From contig NZ_CANMNK010000001.1 in NCBI RefSeq assembly GCF_947499265.1, positions 147,001 to 211,000 on the forward strand: 64,000 bases of DNA, read 5' to 3'. Positions 18,193-27,265 of the stretch are shown in pieces (positions within the stretch are counted from its first letter, which is position 1; each line of letters begins with the position of its first letter). The notes below the pieces were generated by a model. It searched no databases. It was not told where the DNA came from and worked only from the letters and a program-made list of their open reading frames with translations. The position numbers and the translations under genes are program-made. The DNA is from an uncultured Roseobacter sp. (GTDB lineage: Bacteria; Pseudomonadota; Alphaproteobacteria; Rhodobacterales; Rhodobacteraceae).

Positions 18193-18386
18193 AGCAAACT
18201 CGATACTCACGTCATTTTGACTAAAAATAGGTCATTCGGACCTGTTGGGCCGCCTGAAGCGGGTCATTCTATTCCTTCGGGGATGCCAATAACCCGCGTT
18301 GAAACGCGCCGGTGACGTCGCGGGCCCCTGCTTGCCAAGGCGTCCGGGCCATGCGATTTTGCAGCCAGCCCGATAAGGACACCCCT
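18193..18386. other. Divergent sitA/deoC intergenic region with repeated GTCATT
   Basis: This AT-richer stretch must hold the deoC promoter. GTCATT occurs at 18211, 18231 and 18263, and again as GTCATTCGC within the sitA operator at 18151. The copy at 18231 sits in the short inverted repeat AGGTCATTCGGACCT. These could be binding sites for a deoxyribose-responsive regulator, but nothing in the sequence proves it. Confidence 0.35.
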
Positions 18387-19391
18387 ATGCTCAGCCAGAC
18401 CAACCAGACTGTTTCGACCGCGGCCGCGCACCAATTGCCGCAGATCACCGAACCCAGAAATCCTGGCATGGCACTGGATATGGATTGGGTGCGCAGCCTG
18501 CAGGCAAACACCTCCGCAATCGAGCGGCGCGCCGCCAGCCTGCCTGCGCGCCGCTCGGTCAAAAAGCAACATCAGGCCGCCTGGTTGCTGCGGGCCGTGA
18601 CCTGCATTGATCTGACCACCCTGTCCGGCGATGACACCGAAGACCGCGTTGCACGGCTTTGTGCCAAGGCCCGCCAGCCCGTTGCGCAATCCTTGCTTGA
18701 TGCGCTTGAGATGGGGCCGATCACCACCGGCGCGGTCTGTGTGTATCACGACATGATCCCAGTGGCCGTGCGGGCGTTGGAGGGCTCCGGCATCCCGGTG
18801 GCGGCGGTGAGCACCGGCTTTCCCGCTGGCCTGTCGCCCTTTCATCTGCGGTTGACCGAGATTGAGGAAAGCGTCAAAGCCGGAGCCGCCGAAATCGACA
18901 TTGTCATCTCCCGCCGCCATGTCTTGTCGGGCAACTGGCAGGCACTTTACGATGAGATGTGCGCGTTCCGCCGGGCCTGTGGCGATGCCCACGTCAAGGC
19001 GATCCTGGCTACGGGCGAACTGGGGTCCCTGCGCAATGTGGCGCGCGCCTCGCTGATCTGCATGATGGCGGGGGCGGATTTTATCAAGACCTCGACTGGC
19101 AAGGAAAGCGTCAATGCCACCCTGCCCGTGACCCTGGTGATGATCCGCGCGATCCGCGACTACTACGCGCGCACCGGTTTTCGCGTCGGCTACAAGCCTG
19201 CGGGTGGTATCTCCAAGGCCAAGGACGCCATCACCTACCTGGCGATGATCAAAGAAGAGCTTGGTGATCGCTGGCTGCAAAACGATCTTTTTCGTTTCGG
19301 CGCCTCCTCGCTGCTCAATGACATCGAACGGCAGCTCGAACATCACGTCACCGGCAGCTATTCCGCCAGCTACCGCCACCCGACCAGCTGA
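18387..19391 (+). CDS. deoC: Deoxyribose-phosphate aldolase
   Basis: DeoC cleaves 2-deoxy-D-ribose 5-phosphate to glyceraldehyde 3-phosphate and acetaldehyde in deoxynucleoside catabolism. The 334-residue class I aldolase has the Schiff-base lysine in DFIKTSTGK, a second active-site lysine in GYKPAGGIS and the C-terminal phosphate-site segment FRFGASSLLNDIE. It is longer than E. coli DeoC (259 residues) because of about 60 extra N-terminal residues, typical of the longer DeoC subgroup. The start is ATG at 18387, with AAGGA nine bases upstream. The next gene, an ALDH16-type dehydrogenase 24 bp downstream, would oxidise the acetaldehyde formed. Confidence 0.93.
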   Translation: MLSQTNQTVSTAAAHQLPQITEPRNPGMALDMDWVRSLQANTSAIERRAASLPARRSVKKQHQAAWLLRAVTCIDLTTLSGDDTEDRVARLCAKARQPVAQSLLDALEMGPITTGAVCVYHDMIPVAVRALEGSGIPVAAVSTGFPAGLSPFHLRLTEIEESVKAGAAEIDIVISRRHVLSGNWQALYDEMCAFRRACGDAHVKAILATGELGSLRNVARASLICMMAGADFIKTSTGKESVNATLPVTLVMIRAIRDYYARTGFRVGYKPAGGISKAKDAITYLAMIKEELGDRWLQNDLFRFGASSLLNDIERQLEHHVTGSYSASYRHPTS

Positions 19392-19415
19392 CACGATTTG
19401 AAAGGGCCAAGGGCC

Positions 19416-21758
19416 ATGACCGTCTCCGAAATTTTTGAAACGATGGACTATGGGGTCGCCCCAGAAAGCGCGGCGGAGGCACTGGCATGGCTGGTGGATC
19501 AGGGCGACCGGTTTGGTCACTTCATCGATGGCGCTTTCACCGACCCGGGCGCCGGTTTTGACAGCCGCAACCCCGCAAATGGCGAGGTCCTTGCCACCCT
19601 CACTCAGGCAACGCAGGCAGATGTGGATGCCGCCGTCCGCGCCGCCCGCAAGGCACAGGGCAAATGGGAAGGGCTCGGGGGTCCTGGCCGTGCGCGTTAC
19701 CTCTACGCGCTGGCGCGTCTTTTGCAAAAACACAGCCGCCTTTTTGCGGTTCTGGAATCGCTCGACAACGGCAAACCGATCCGCGAAAGCCGTGATATCG
19801 ACGTGCCGCTGGCACAGCGTCATTTCTATTTCCACGCGGGCATGGCGCAGCTGATGGAAGACGAGCTGCCCGACCGTGCAGCGCTTGGCGTCTGTGGTCA
19901 GGTAATCCCTTGGAACTTCCCACTGCTGATGCTGGCATGGAAGATCGCGCCCGCCCTGGCCATGGGCAACACCGTTGTGCTGAAACCGGCCGAATACACA
20001 TCGCTCACCGCCTTGCTCTTTGCCGATATCTGTCGACAGGCCGGGTTGCCCAAAGGGGTGGTCAACATCGTGACCGGTGACGGCGCGGTGGGCGAGATGA
20101 TTGTCGCTGCCGATGTGGACAAGGTGGCCTTCACCGGCTCGACCGCTGTGGGACGCCGCATTCGCGAGGCAACCGCGGGCAGCGGCAAGGCGCTAACCCT
20201 GGAGCTGGGCGGTAAATCCCCCTACATCGTGTTCGATGACGCCGATCTGGATTCAGCCGTCGAAGGGTTGGTGGATGCGATCTGGTTCAACCAGGGCCAG
20301 GTCTGTTGCGCCGGGTCCCGCCTGCTGGTGCACGAACCAGTGGCCGAAACCTTCTATGCGAAATTGCGCGCACGCATGGACAAGCTGCGTGTTGGGGACC
20401 CCCTCGACAAAAGCATTGATGTGGGCGCCATCGTCGATCCGGTTCAGCTCAAAGCCATCGCTGAGCTGGTCGCGGCCAATGCCGCCGGACACACCCATAC
20501 TGCGGCCACAGAATTACCCGCCCAGGGCAGTTTCTACCCCCCCACCCTGATCACTGGTCTGAATCCCGCCGACACGCTGATGCAAGAAGAGATCTTTGGC
20601 CCCGTTCTGGTCTCAACCACTTTCCGCACACCGGCGGATGCCGTGGCCTTGGCCAATAACACCCGCTACGGGCTGGCCGCGACGGTCTGGAGCGAGAACA
20701 TCAACCTTGCGCTCGACATTGCGCCGAAACTGGCCAGCGGCATTGTCTGGATTAATGGCACCAATCTGATGGACGCCGCCGCCGGGTTTGGTGGTGTGCG
20801 CGAAAGTGGCTTTGGGCGTGAGGGCGGATGGGAAGGTCTGTCAGGATACACCCGCCCCAAAGAGGCCGGGAAGCCCCTGAAAGAAATCCAGGCCTTCTCC
20901 GGTGAAGGTGCGCCAGCCGATCCCATCGATCGTACCGCGAAACTCTATGTTGGCGGGAAACAGTCACGGCCCGACAGCGGCTACTCCGCGCCCGTTTGGG
21001 GTAAATCAGGGGCTCTGCTGGGACATGTGTCGCTGGCAAATCGCAAGGATCTGCGCAACGCGGTCGAAGCAGCACAAGCCGCCAAAGGATGGTCCAAAAC
21101 CACTGGGCATCTGCGCGCGCAGATCCTCTACTACATCGCGGAAAACCTCTCCGCCCGCGCAGATGAATTCGCCAAAAGGCTTGATGATATGCAGAGCGGC
21201 AAGGGGGGCCACAAGGAAGTGGACGCCGCCGTTAAACGCCTTTTCACCTATGCCGCCTGGGCCGACAAATACGATGGCCAGGTGCACGGCGTGCCCATCC
21301 GCGGTGTCGCGCTGGCCATGAAAGAGCCCATTGGTGTTCTCGGCGCCATCTGCCCGAACGAAGCACCCTTGCTGGGTCTCATTTCCTGCATGGCACCCGC
21401 CATGGCCATGGGCAACCGGGTTATCCTGAGCGCCTCGGAACCCTTCCCGCTCGCCGCAACCGATTTTATCCAAATCCTCGAAACCTCGGATGTGCCCGCA
21501 GGGGTCGTGAACATCCTCACCGGATCACATGCCGATATCGCGCCCCATATGGCCGCTCACATGGACATCGACGCGGTTTGGTCGTTTGGTGACAAAGGGC
21601 TGAGCGGCCAGATCGAGAAGGCTAGCGCCAGCAACCTCAAGCGCACCTGGGTCAACAACGGCATTGGCCGCGACTGGCTGGGTGCGGCGGGTCAGGGCAA
21701 AGAGTTTCTCGAAACCGCAACAGAAGTCAAAAACATCTGGGTGCCTTACGGCGAGTAA
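19416..21758 (+). CDS. ALDH16-type bimodular aldehyde dehydrogenase
   Basis: A 780-residue protein with two aldehyde dehydrogenase modules. Residues 1-500 are a complete NAD(P)-dependent enzyme with the catalytic cysteine in FNQGQVCCAG (Cys297), the general base Glu263 in LELGGKSP and the EIFGPVL segment. Residues 515-780 repeat the Rossmann-type part of the fold (YSAPVWGKSGALLGHVSL, EPIGVLGAICPNEAPLLGL) but have no catalytic Cys or Glu. This architecture is that of the ALDH16 family, in which the bacterial members keep the cysteine. The start is ATG at 19416 behind AAGGG. It follows deoC by 24 bp, so acetaldehyde to acetate is the likely reaction. Confidence 0.9.
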   Translation: MTVSEIFETMDYGVAPESAAEALAWLVDQGDRFGHFIDGAFTDPGAGFDSRNPANGEVLATLTQATQADVDAAVRAARKAQGKWEGLGGPGRARYLYALARLLQKHSRLFAVLESLDNGKPIRESRDIDVPLAQRHFYFHAGMAQLMEDELPDRAALGVCGQVIPWNFPLLMLAWKIAPALAMGNTVVLKPAEYTSLTALLFADICRQAGLPKGVVNIVTGDGAVGEMIVAADVDKVAFTGSTAVGRRIREATAGSGKALTLELGGKSPYIVFDDADLDSAVEGLVDAIWFNQGQVCCAGSRLLVHEPVAETFYAKLRARMDKLRVGDPLDKSIDVGAIVDPVQLKAIAELVAANAAGHTHTAATELPAQGSFYPPTLITGLNPADTLMQEEIFGPVLVSTTFRTPADAVALANNTRYGLAATVWSENINLALDIAPKLASGIVWINGTNLMDAAAGFGGVRESGFGREGGWEGLSGYTRPKEAGKPLKEIQAFSGEGAPADPIDRTAKLYVGGKQSRPDSGYSAPVWGKSGALLGHVSLANRKDLRNAVEAAQAAKGWSKTTGHLRAQILYYIAENLSARADEFAKRLDDMQSGKGGHKEVDAAVKRLFTYAAWADKYDGQVHGVPIRGVALAMKEPIGVLGAICPNEAPLLGLISCMAPAMAMGNRVILSASEPFPLAATDFIQILETSDVPAGVVNILTGSHADIAPHMAAHMDIDAVWSFGDKGLSGQIEKASASNLKRTWVNNGIGRDWLGAAGQGKEFLETATEVKNIWVPYGE

Positions 21759-21779
21759 GACCAGATACTTGCGCCAACA

Positions 21780-21830
21780 CTCGGCCCGCCCGGGCCGAGG
21801 ACATGTCGTGGCGCGTCAGCGCCGCCTTTT
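21780..21830. terminator. Two hairpins between convergent ALDH16 and M16 genes
   Basis: CTCGGCCC and GGGCCGAG (21780-21799) form a perfect 8-bp stem with a 4-base loop. A second stem, GGCGC/GCGCC (21810-21823), is followed by TTTT at 21827-21830. Together they probably end transcription from both flanking operons. Confidence 0.65.
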
Positions 21831-21845
21831 GACAATAGGAACCGG

Positions 21846-23165
21846 TCAGTTTGCCGGTGTGCTTTCCAGACCGGCAGGCTGGCCAACCACCACGAAATGC
21901 AGACCATCAGGGTCAAGCAATTCCCCCGCAACACGCTTCACATCCTCCAGCGTCACCGCCTCAACCCGATCATTGCGCGTCGCAATATAGTCAATCGGCA
22001 GACCAGACATCTGCATGCCCACCATGATCTGCGCGATGGGGCCGTTACCGTCAAACCGCAATGGATAGGCGCCGGTCATATAGGTCTTTGCGTCATCCAG
22101 TTCCGCCTGTGTTACCCCTTCGGCTGCCGCCTTTGACCATTCTGCGCGGATCACCTCTATCGCCTGAGCGATCCGGTCATTTGCGGAGCTCACCGAGCCC
22201 AAATAGGTCGCGGCAAGGTCCTTTGGCACCAGGTAAGAATACACGCCGTAGGTCAACCCGCGCTTCTCCCGCACCTCTTCCATCAGACGGCTCTCAAAAC
22301 CACCGCCTCCGAGAATCTGATTCAGCAGGGTCGCCGCGAAATAGTCAGGGTGCTCCAACGGGATGCCCACGTGACCGAACAAGGCAACGGACTGGGGGGT
22401 CTCGAAAGGCACAACCGTGACGCCACCCGGAATGGTGATCTCCGCCATCGGGGGCATTGGCGCGCCCTGCTCCGGCAGCCCGCTCAGCAACTCATCCATC
22501 AGTGCGGCGAGTCCTTCCGGCGTGATATCGCCCACGGCACCAATATAGATCCGGTCCTGCGCCAACACCGCCTTATGGGCGTCCAGCAGATCATCGCGGG
22601 TCAGAGCCGTCACGCTTTCCTCGGTCCCGCTCAAGGACGACGCATAGGGGTGATCCCCAAAGGCGATCTGGTCAAAACTGCGCCCGGCGATATCATTGGG
22701 ATCTTTGGCCTCTGATCTGATGCCGGACAACACCTGTTGGCGCACCCGTTCTATCGCTTGCGCGTCAAATCGCGGCTCTTGCAGGGCGGCCCGCAGCAAT
22801 TCAATCGACGCATCGCGGTTTTCTGTCAAAAACCGGGCGGAGACCGAAAGAGAATCGTCACTTACGTCAAACCCGAAACTTGTCGCCAGCGCTTCGGTTT
22901 CGCGCGCAAAAGCCCTCGCATCCATCTCCCCCGTCCCTTCTTCCAGCAGGCCGGTCATCAGGTTGATCGCGCCGCGTTTGCCGGGTGCATCAAGCGACGC
23001 GCCCCCCCGAAACCGGATTTCCAACGCGACAAAGGGGATCGAATGGTCTTCGACCAGCCACGCGGTCAACCCCGCATCAGACTTCACTTCCTTGATGTTT
23101 ACTTCTGCAGCGGCAGGCAGCGCCAAAACCACAAGCGCGCAGAACGACAGGATTAAACGGATCAT
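21846..23165 (-). CDS. M16-family peptidase-like protein, non-catalytic subunit
   Basis: A 439-residue exported protein of the insulinase (M16) fold with an N-terminal signal peptide ending near AAAEV (residue 21). It lacks the zinc-binding HxxEH; the corresponding place reads RGAINLMTGLLEEG. It keeps the substrate-contacting Arg-Tyr pair in the C-terminal half (REKRGLTYGVYSY). Such proteins act as the partner of a zinc-bearing M16 subunit, forming a heterodimer in the periplasm. The ATG overlaps the stop of the catalytic-type gene upstream, which supports equal production of the two. The physiological substrate is unknown. Confidence 0.87.
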   Translation of the reverse strand: MIRLILSFCALVVLALPAAAEVNIKEVKSDAGLTAWLVEDHSIPFVALEIRFRGGASLDAPGKRGAINLMTGLLEEGTGEMDARAFARETEALATSFGFDVSDDSLSVSARFLTENRDASIELLRAALQEPRFDAQAIERVRQQVLSGIRSEAKDPNDIAGRSFDQIAFGDHPYASSLSGTEESVTALTRDDLLDAHKAVLAQDRIYIGAVGDITPEGLAALMDELLSGLPEQGAPMPPMAEITIPGGVTVVPFETPQSVALFGHVGIPLEHPDYFAATLLNQILGGGGFESRLMEEVREKRGLTYGVYSYLVPKDLAATYLGSVSSANDRIAQAIEVIRAEWSKAAAEGVTQAELDDAKTYMTGAYPLRFDGNGPIAQIMVGMQMSGLPIDYIATRNDRVEAVTLEDVKRVAGELLDPDGLHFVVVGQPAGLESTPAN

Positions 23166-24496
23166 TGTGTCACCTCTTCACGCATCAACCAGCCCGTGAC
23201 CGACGCACGCCTATCAAACACATCGCGCGCGGCCTGCATGATATCTTCCTCTGTCACAGCCTCCAGAATATCCGGCCAGGCCTTCACATCCTCGATGGTC
23301 AACCCGGAGGTCAGCGCCTGTCCATATCGGTTGGCAATTCGGTCCACATCATCCCGCGCGTAAATCTGATCTGCGCGGATCTGCAGCTTGATCCGGTTCA
23401 GCTGTTCCGGATCCACGCCATCGATCAGAAATTGATCCAGCGCGACGTCCATCGCATCCTCGGCCTCCTGCAGGCTCACACCCGGTCTTGGTACAACGAT
23501 CACGTTAAACGTCGTGTCGTCCAACCGCACACCGCTGTAGAAAGCTGCGGAATAGGTGGCGATCTCTGTGTCGAACTGCAAAGCATCCGCCAGATAAGAC
23601 GTTGTACCCCCGCCCAGAATCTCGGCAAGGAATGTCAGCGCCGCAGCGGTTTCCTGTGCGCCGGGATCCCGTTCTGGCGCCAGATAGGAGCGCCGCACGT
23701 AGGGTTGCGCCACGCGGGCATCCCGGAAAATCAACCGCCGCTCCGCGGTTTGCGGTGGTTCTTCGGTACGCAACCGTTCGGGCAGGTCGGGATTGGCTGG
23801 GATCACACCATAATACTTCTCTGCCAGCGTCCGAACTTCCTCGGGCGTCACATCCCCGGAGACCACAAGAATTGCATTGTTGGGCGAATAATAGATCTCG
23901 TAAAACCCCAGCGCGTCTTCCATATCCAGCGTTTGCATCTCATGCATCCAGCCGATGATCGGCACACCGTAGCGGTGGTTAAGATATTGCGCCGCGCTCA
24001 ACTGCTCGCCAAAAAGCGCACCGGGGCTGTTTTCCGTTCGCTGATTACGCTCTTCGATGATCACGTCCCGTTCGGTCAGAATGTTCTCTTCGGTCAGTCG
24101 GATATTGCGCATCCGGTCAGCTTCCATACGCATCATCAATTCCAGCCGGTCGGCTGCAACCCGCTGAAAATAAGCCGTGTAATCGTATGAGGTGAACGCG
24201 TTGTCGCGCCCGCCATTGCGCGCCACGGTCGCAGACAGCTCGCCCGCTTCCAGCGTGTCCGTCGCCTTGAAGAGCAGATGCTCCAGAAAATGCGCGACGC
24301 CGGAGGACCCGACCGGCTCATCGGCAGAGCCCGCTTTGTACCACACCATATGCTGAACAACGGGCGCACGATGATCTTCGACGACAACCACCTGCATGCC
24401 GTTATCTAGTTTGAACGTCGTCACCGCCTCTTCGTCGGCGATCAGGAAACCGGGTAAAAGCGCAAAGACTACAGCAAAAACAGGCAATCGGATCAT
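23162..24496 (-). CDS. M16-family zinc metallopeptidase, catalytic subunit
   Basis: A 444-residue periplasmic peptidase with a signal peptide (about residues 1-20, FALLPGFLIA then DEE). The zinc motif HFLEH is at residues 69-73, and the distal ligand is Glu149 in TERDVIIEER, exactly the HxxEH-X75-E spacing. The C-terminal half lacks the REKRGLTYGVY segment seen in its partner. The two genes therefore appear to split the two halves of the active site between subunits. It is co-transcribed with the inactive partner (ATGA overlap) and lies downstream of the DUF3035 lipoprotein gene on the same strand. Confidence 0.92.
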   Translation of the reverse strand: MIRLPVFAVVFALLPGFLIADEEAVTTFKLDNGMQVVVVEDHRAPVVQHMVWYKAGSADEPVGSSGVAHFLEHLLFKATDTLEAGELSATVARNGGRDNAFTSYDYTAYFQRVAADRLELMMRMEADRMRNIRLTEENILTERDVIIEERNQRTENSPGALFGEQLSAAQYLNHRYGVPIIGWMHEMQTLDMEDALGFYEIYYSPNNAILVVSGDVTPEEVRTLAEKYYGVIPANPDLPERLRTEEPPQTAERRLIFRDARVAQPYVRRSYLAPERDPGAQETAAALTFLAEILGGGTTSYLADALQFDTEIATYSAAFYSGVRLDDTTFNVIVVPRPGVSLQEAEDAMDVALDQFLIDGVDPEQLNRIKLQIRADQIYARDDVDRIANRYGQALTSGLTIEDVKAWPDILEAVTEEDIMQAARDVFDRRASVTGWLMREEVTQ

Positions 24497-24554
24497 GGGC
24501 CGTCCTTTATGTGATCAAAGACCAAAGCATGACCCTCGAAATACGCCACAAGGC

Positions 24555-24573
24555 CAACGGTTCAAGACCGTTG
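24555..24573. terminator. Weak hairpin between the DUF3035 lipoprotein and M16 genes
   Basis: CAACGGT and ACCGTTG pair as a 7-bp stem with a 5-base loop, 35 bp beyond the stop of the lipoprotein gene. There is no T tract, so this may be an attenuating or mRNA-stabilising hairpin rather than a true terminator. Confidence 0.35.
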
Positions 24574-24607
24574 TCACGAATGTGAGGGATGTTCGCTGAA
24601 AAATTGG

Positions 24608-25108
24608 TTAATTCAGCGGTGGATAGCTTGGTGTTTTCGCCCCGGCGCGGCGCCAGAGGTCTGCCGTGGCTTCGGCATCCAGCCGCTGACGACGGTAGGC
24701 CCGATTGTAAAGATCTTCCGGGAAGAGACGATATTGCGTGAAACGTGACTGCCGACGGCGGAACTCCGCGTCTTCGCGCGCCAGATCCTGACGGATATCG
24801 GGCGTCACACCAAACCGGCTGGCGGCTGTCACCAACGCGCCGTCAGACGCGGGGATGGCGGTCCCCTGCGAGGGGCGGCCCCCCAAGGCCACCACGGCGT
24901 CGCTATTCGGGTCCACATCCGTCAGGTTCCCCTGTCCCGGTGTCGGTGTCGGCAACGCGGTCAGATCATCGGGCGTTTGCAATTCGGCCTTGGGTTCAAC
25001 GATGAATTCATCGGGTCCACGCGAATTCGACCGCAAATCGCGCAGGCCTTGATTGGCGCAGGCGCTGACACATGCAGTTATCAAAATGAGGGCCAAAATC
25101 CGGCTCAT
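24608..25108 (-). CDS. DUF3035 lipoprotein
   Basis: A 166-residue predicted lipoprotein. The N-terminus MSRILALILITACVSAC is a type II signal peptide with lipobox VSAC and acylated Cys17. The rest is Pro- and Asp-rich and then charged (DAEFRRRQSRFTQYR, RAYRRQRLDAEA). It matches a short family of unknown function (DUF3035) that I know only from Rhodobacterales-type genomes, next to lspA and the M16 pair. The start is ATG at 25108 with GGAG upstream; a longer reading from 25129 adds no signal-peptide residues. Sitting beside lspA, the enzyme that processes lipoproteins, fits an envelope role, but its function is unknown. Confidence 0.82.
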   Translation of the reverse strand: MSRILALILITACVSACANQGLRDLRSNSRGPDEFIVEPKAELQTPDDLTALPTPTPGQGNLTDVDPNSDAVVALGGRPSQGTAIPASDGALVTAASRFGVTPDIRQDLAREDAEFRRRQSRFTQYRLFPEDLYNRAYRRQRLDAEATADLWRRAGAKTPSYPPLN

Positions 25109-25159
25109 ATCAGGTCTCCTCGCGAACAACTCGTTGATACGCCATGCATATGGGCAATG

Positions 25160-25645
25160 TCACTGGCCTTTTTTGGGCTTGGTCTTGGGGTCGGGCGTCA
25201 GAAACACCAGCGCAATCGCACCAGCGAAAATAAACACATCCGCCAGATTGAAAACAAACGGATTGTTGATGCCACAACAGGACATGTTCAGAAAGTCCAG
25301 CACATAGCCATAAAGCAACCGGTCCAGCACATTTGCCAGGGCCCCGCCGACCAGAAGACCCGCCCCAATCTGGGGCCAGACCCCCAAATTCTGCCGCCAG
25401 GCCCAGATGACAACCGCACAAGAGATCACAAGGGCCAGGGCAATCAGCACCCACTTGCTGGCATCCGGCGCATCACCAAAGAGGCCAAAATTGATGCCCC
25501 GGTTTTCGCCGTAGCGGAAATTCAGGACGGGCGGCAGCACATCGATGTCGCGAATGCGCCAAAGCTCCATCACATGGATCACAAGGTATTTACTCGCCTG
25601 ATCAAGGATAAATGCCGCCAGAGCAGCCCAACCGAGGATGCGCAT
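25160..25645 (-). CDS. lspA: Lipoprotein signal peptidase (signal peptidase II)
   Basis: LspA is an inner-membrane aspartyl protease that removes the signal peptide of prolipoproteins after Cys lipidation. The 161-residue product has four membrane helices and both catalytic aspartates, in ANVLDRLLYG and FNLADVFI. NFGLF and DQASKYLV are further family marks. The start is ATG at 25645; a longer frame to 25723 overlaps the end of purH. It is transcribed after purH with 13 bp between and is followed 51 bp later by the DUF3035 lipoprotein gene. Confidence 0.95.
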   Translation of the reverse strand: MRILGWAALAAFILDQASKYLVIHVMELWRIRDIDVLPPVLNFRYGENRGINFGLFGDAPDASKWVLIALALVISCAVVIWAWRQNLGVWPQIGAGLLVGGALANVLDRLLYGYVLDFLNMSCCGINNPFVFNLADVFIFAGAIALVFLTPDPKTKPKKGQ

Positions 25646-25658
25646 GATGCGTCCTTTC

Positions 25659-27245
25659 TCAGTGCCGGAAATGGCGCATGCCGGTGAAAACCATCGCGAG
25701 ACCGGCGTCATCCGCCGCCGCAATCACATCATCATCCCGCATTGAGCCGCCAGGCTGGATCAGCGCCGTGGCCCCGGCCTCCGCCGCCGTGATCAACCCG
25801 TCCGCGAAAGGGAAAAAGGCGTCCGACGCCACGACCGACCCTTGCGTCAGGGGGGCGGGCAGACCCATCGCGTCCGCCATATCTTGCGCCTTGCGCGCGG
25901 CAATGCGCGTGCTGTCCACGCGGCTCATCTGTCCGGCACCAACACCAACAGTCGCGCCGTCCTTGACGTAGATAATCGCGTTGGATTTCACGTGTTTCGC
26001 CACCGTCCAGGCAAAAAGCAGATCAACCATTTCCTGATCCGAGGGCTGACGTTTCGTGACAACCTTCAGATCATCCATGGCAACGCGCCCCACATCCTTG
26101 TCCTGCACCAGATAGCCGCCCGACACCTGCCGCACCGCCAGTGCCGCCGTCGCAGGGTCTGCCAGCCCATCGGTTGTCAGCAGACGCAGGTTCTTCTTCT
26201 GGCTAAAAATATCCATTGCACCGGCATCCGCGCCGGGCGCAATCACCACTTCTGTAAAGATGCCGGTGATCTCTTCGGCAGTGGCTGCGTCCAGGGGCTG
26301 GTTCAACGCGATGATCCCGCCAAAGGCCGAGGTGCGGTCGCAGTCAAACGCCCGTGTGTAGGCCTCGGCCAGCGTCGCGCCCCGCGCCACGCCGCAAGGG
26401 TTCGCGTGCTTGATGATCGCACAGGCCGGACCCTGCGCAGGGTCGAATTCACTGACCAGCTCAAACGCCGCATCGGTGTCATTGATGTTGTTGTAGCTAA
26501 GCTCCTTGCCCTGATGCTGGGTTGCGGTGGCCACGCCGGGGCGCGCCGAGCCGTCGGTATAGAAGGCCGCCTGCTGATGCGGGTTTTCGCCGTAGCGCAG
26601 CGATTGCGCCAAGGCACCGCCAAAGGTCCGGCGCCGCGGTGTGCCGTCCACCTCACCCGCCATCCATGTGCTGACCGCCGTGTCATAGGCTGCGGTGCGC
26701 GCATAGGCCGTCTGCGCCAACCGCTGACGCAACGCATATGTCGTCTGCCCGTCCTGTGCGGCCAGCTCGTCCAGCACGGCGCTATAATCCTCCACATCCA
26801 CGACCACCGTGACAAACCCGTGGTTCTTCGCCGCCGACCGGATCATTGCAGGCCCGCCGATATCGATGTTCTCGATCATTTCGGCATAGGGCGCGCCCTT
26901 GGCCAAGGTGGCCTCAAACGGATAGAGGTTCACCACCACCAGATCGATAGGCCCGATGTCATGCGCCTGCATGGCTGCCACGTGATCATCGTTGTCGCGC
27001 AACGCCAGCAACCCGCCATGCACCACCGGGTGCAGGGTCTTCACGCGCCCGTCCATCATTTCCGGAAATCCGGTCACGTCGGCGACGTCACGCACCTCCA
27101 GCCCGGCATCGCGCAGCGCTTTCGCGGTCCCGCCGGTGGAGAGCAACTCCACCCCACGCGCGGCCAGAGCCTGGCCGAATTCCACCAGCCCCGTCTTGTC
27201 GGACACAGAAAGAAGTGCGCGGCGCAGCGGAGCGAGGTCGGTCAT
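25659..27245 (-). CDS. purH: Bifunctional AICAR formyltransferase/IMP cyclohydrolase
   Basis: PurH performs the last two steps of de novo purine synthesis: formylation of AICAR with 10-formyl-THF, then ring closure to IMP. The 528-residue product has the usual length. The N-terminal IMP cyclohydrolase domain (about 1-195) shows [19 protein letters not shown] and [13 protein letters not shown]. The C-terminal transformylase domain shows the catalytic Lys-His in [13 protein letters not shown], then [14 protein letters not shown] and FFPFADGL. It lies 20 bp downstream of the heparinase-family gene and 13 bp upstream of lspA, all on the minus strand. Confidence 0.97.
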   Translation of the reverse strand: MTDLAPLRRALLSVSDKTGLVEFGQALAARGVELLSTGGTAKALRDAGLEVRDVADVTGFPEMMDGRVKTLHPVVHGGLLALRDNDDHVAAMQAHDIGPIDLVVVNLYPFEATLAKGAPYAEMIENIDIGGPAMIRSAAKNHGFVTVVVDVEDYSAVLDELAAQDGQTTYALRQRLAQTAYARTAAYDTAVSTWMAGEVDGTPRRRTFGGALAQSLRYGENPHQQAAFYTDGSARPGVATATQHQGKELSYNNINDTDAAFELVSEFDPAQGPACAIIKHANPCGVARGATLAEAYTRAFDCDRTSAFGGIIALNQPLDAATAEEITGIFTEVVIAPGADAGAMDIFSQKKNLRLLTTDGLADPATAALAVRQVSGGYLVQDKDVGRVAMDDLKVVTKRQPSDQEMVDLLFAWTVAKHVKSNAIIYVKDGATVGVGAGQMSRVDSTRIAARKAQDMADAMGLPAPLTQGSVVASDAFFPFADGLITAAEAGATALIQPGGSMRDDDVIAAADDAGLAMVFTGMRHFRH

Positions 27246-27265
27246 GGGTGTCAGGTCCTTTGAGG

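Noticed and set aside
18264-19835. A 523-codon open frame on the minus strand across deoC and the ALDH16 start
   Set aside because: Shadow of two conserved coding sequences; low-complexity composition and no motif.
25842-27263. A 473-codon plus-strand frame opposite purH
   Set aside because: Antisense to an essential conserved enzyme; no recognisable domain.
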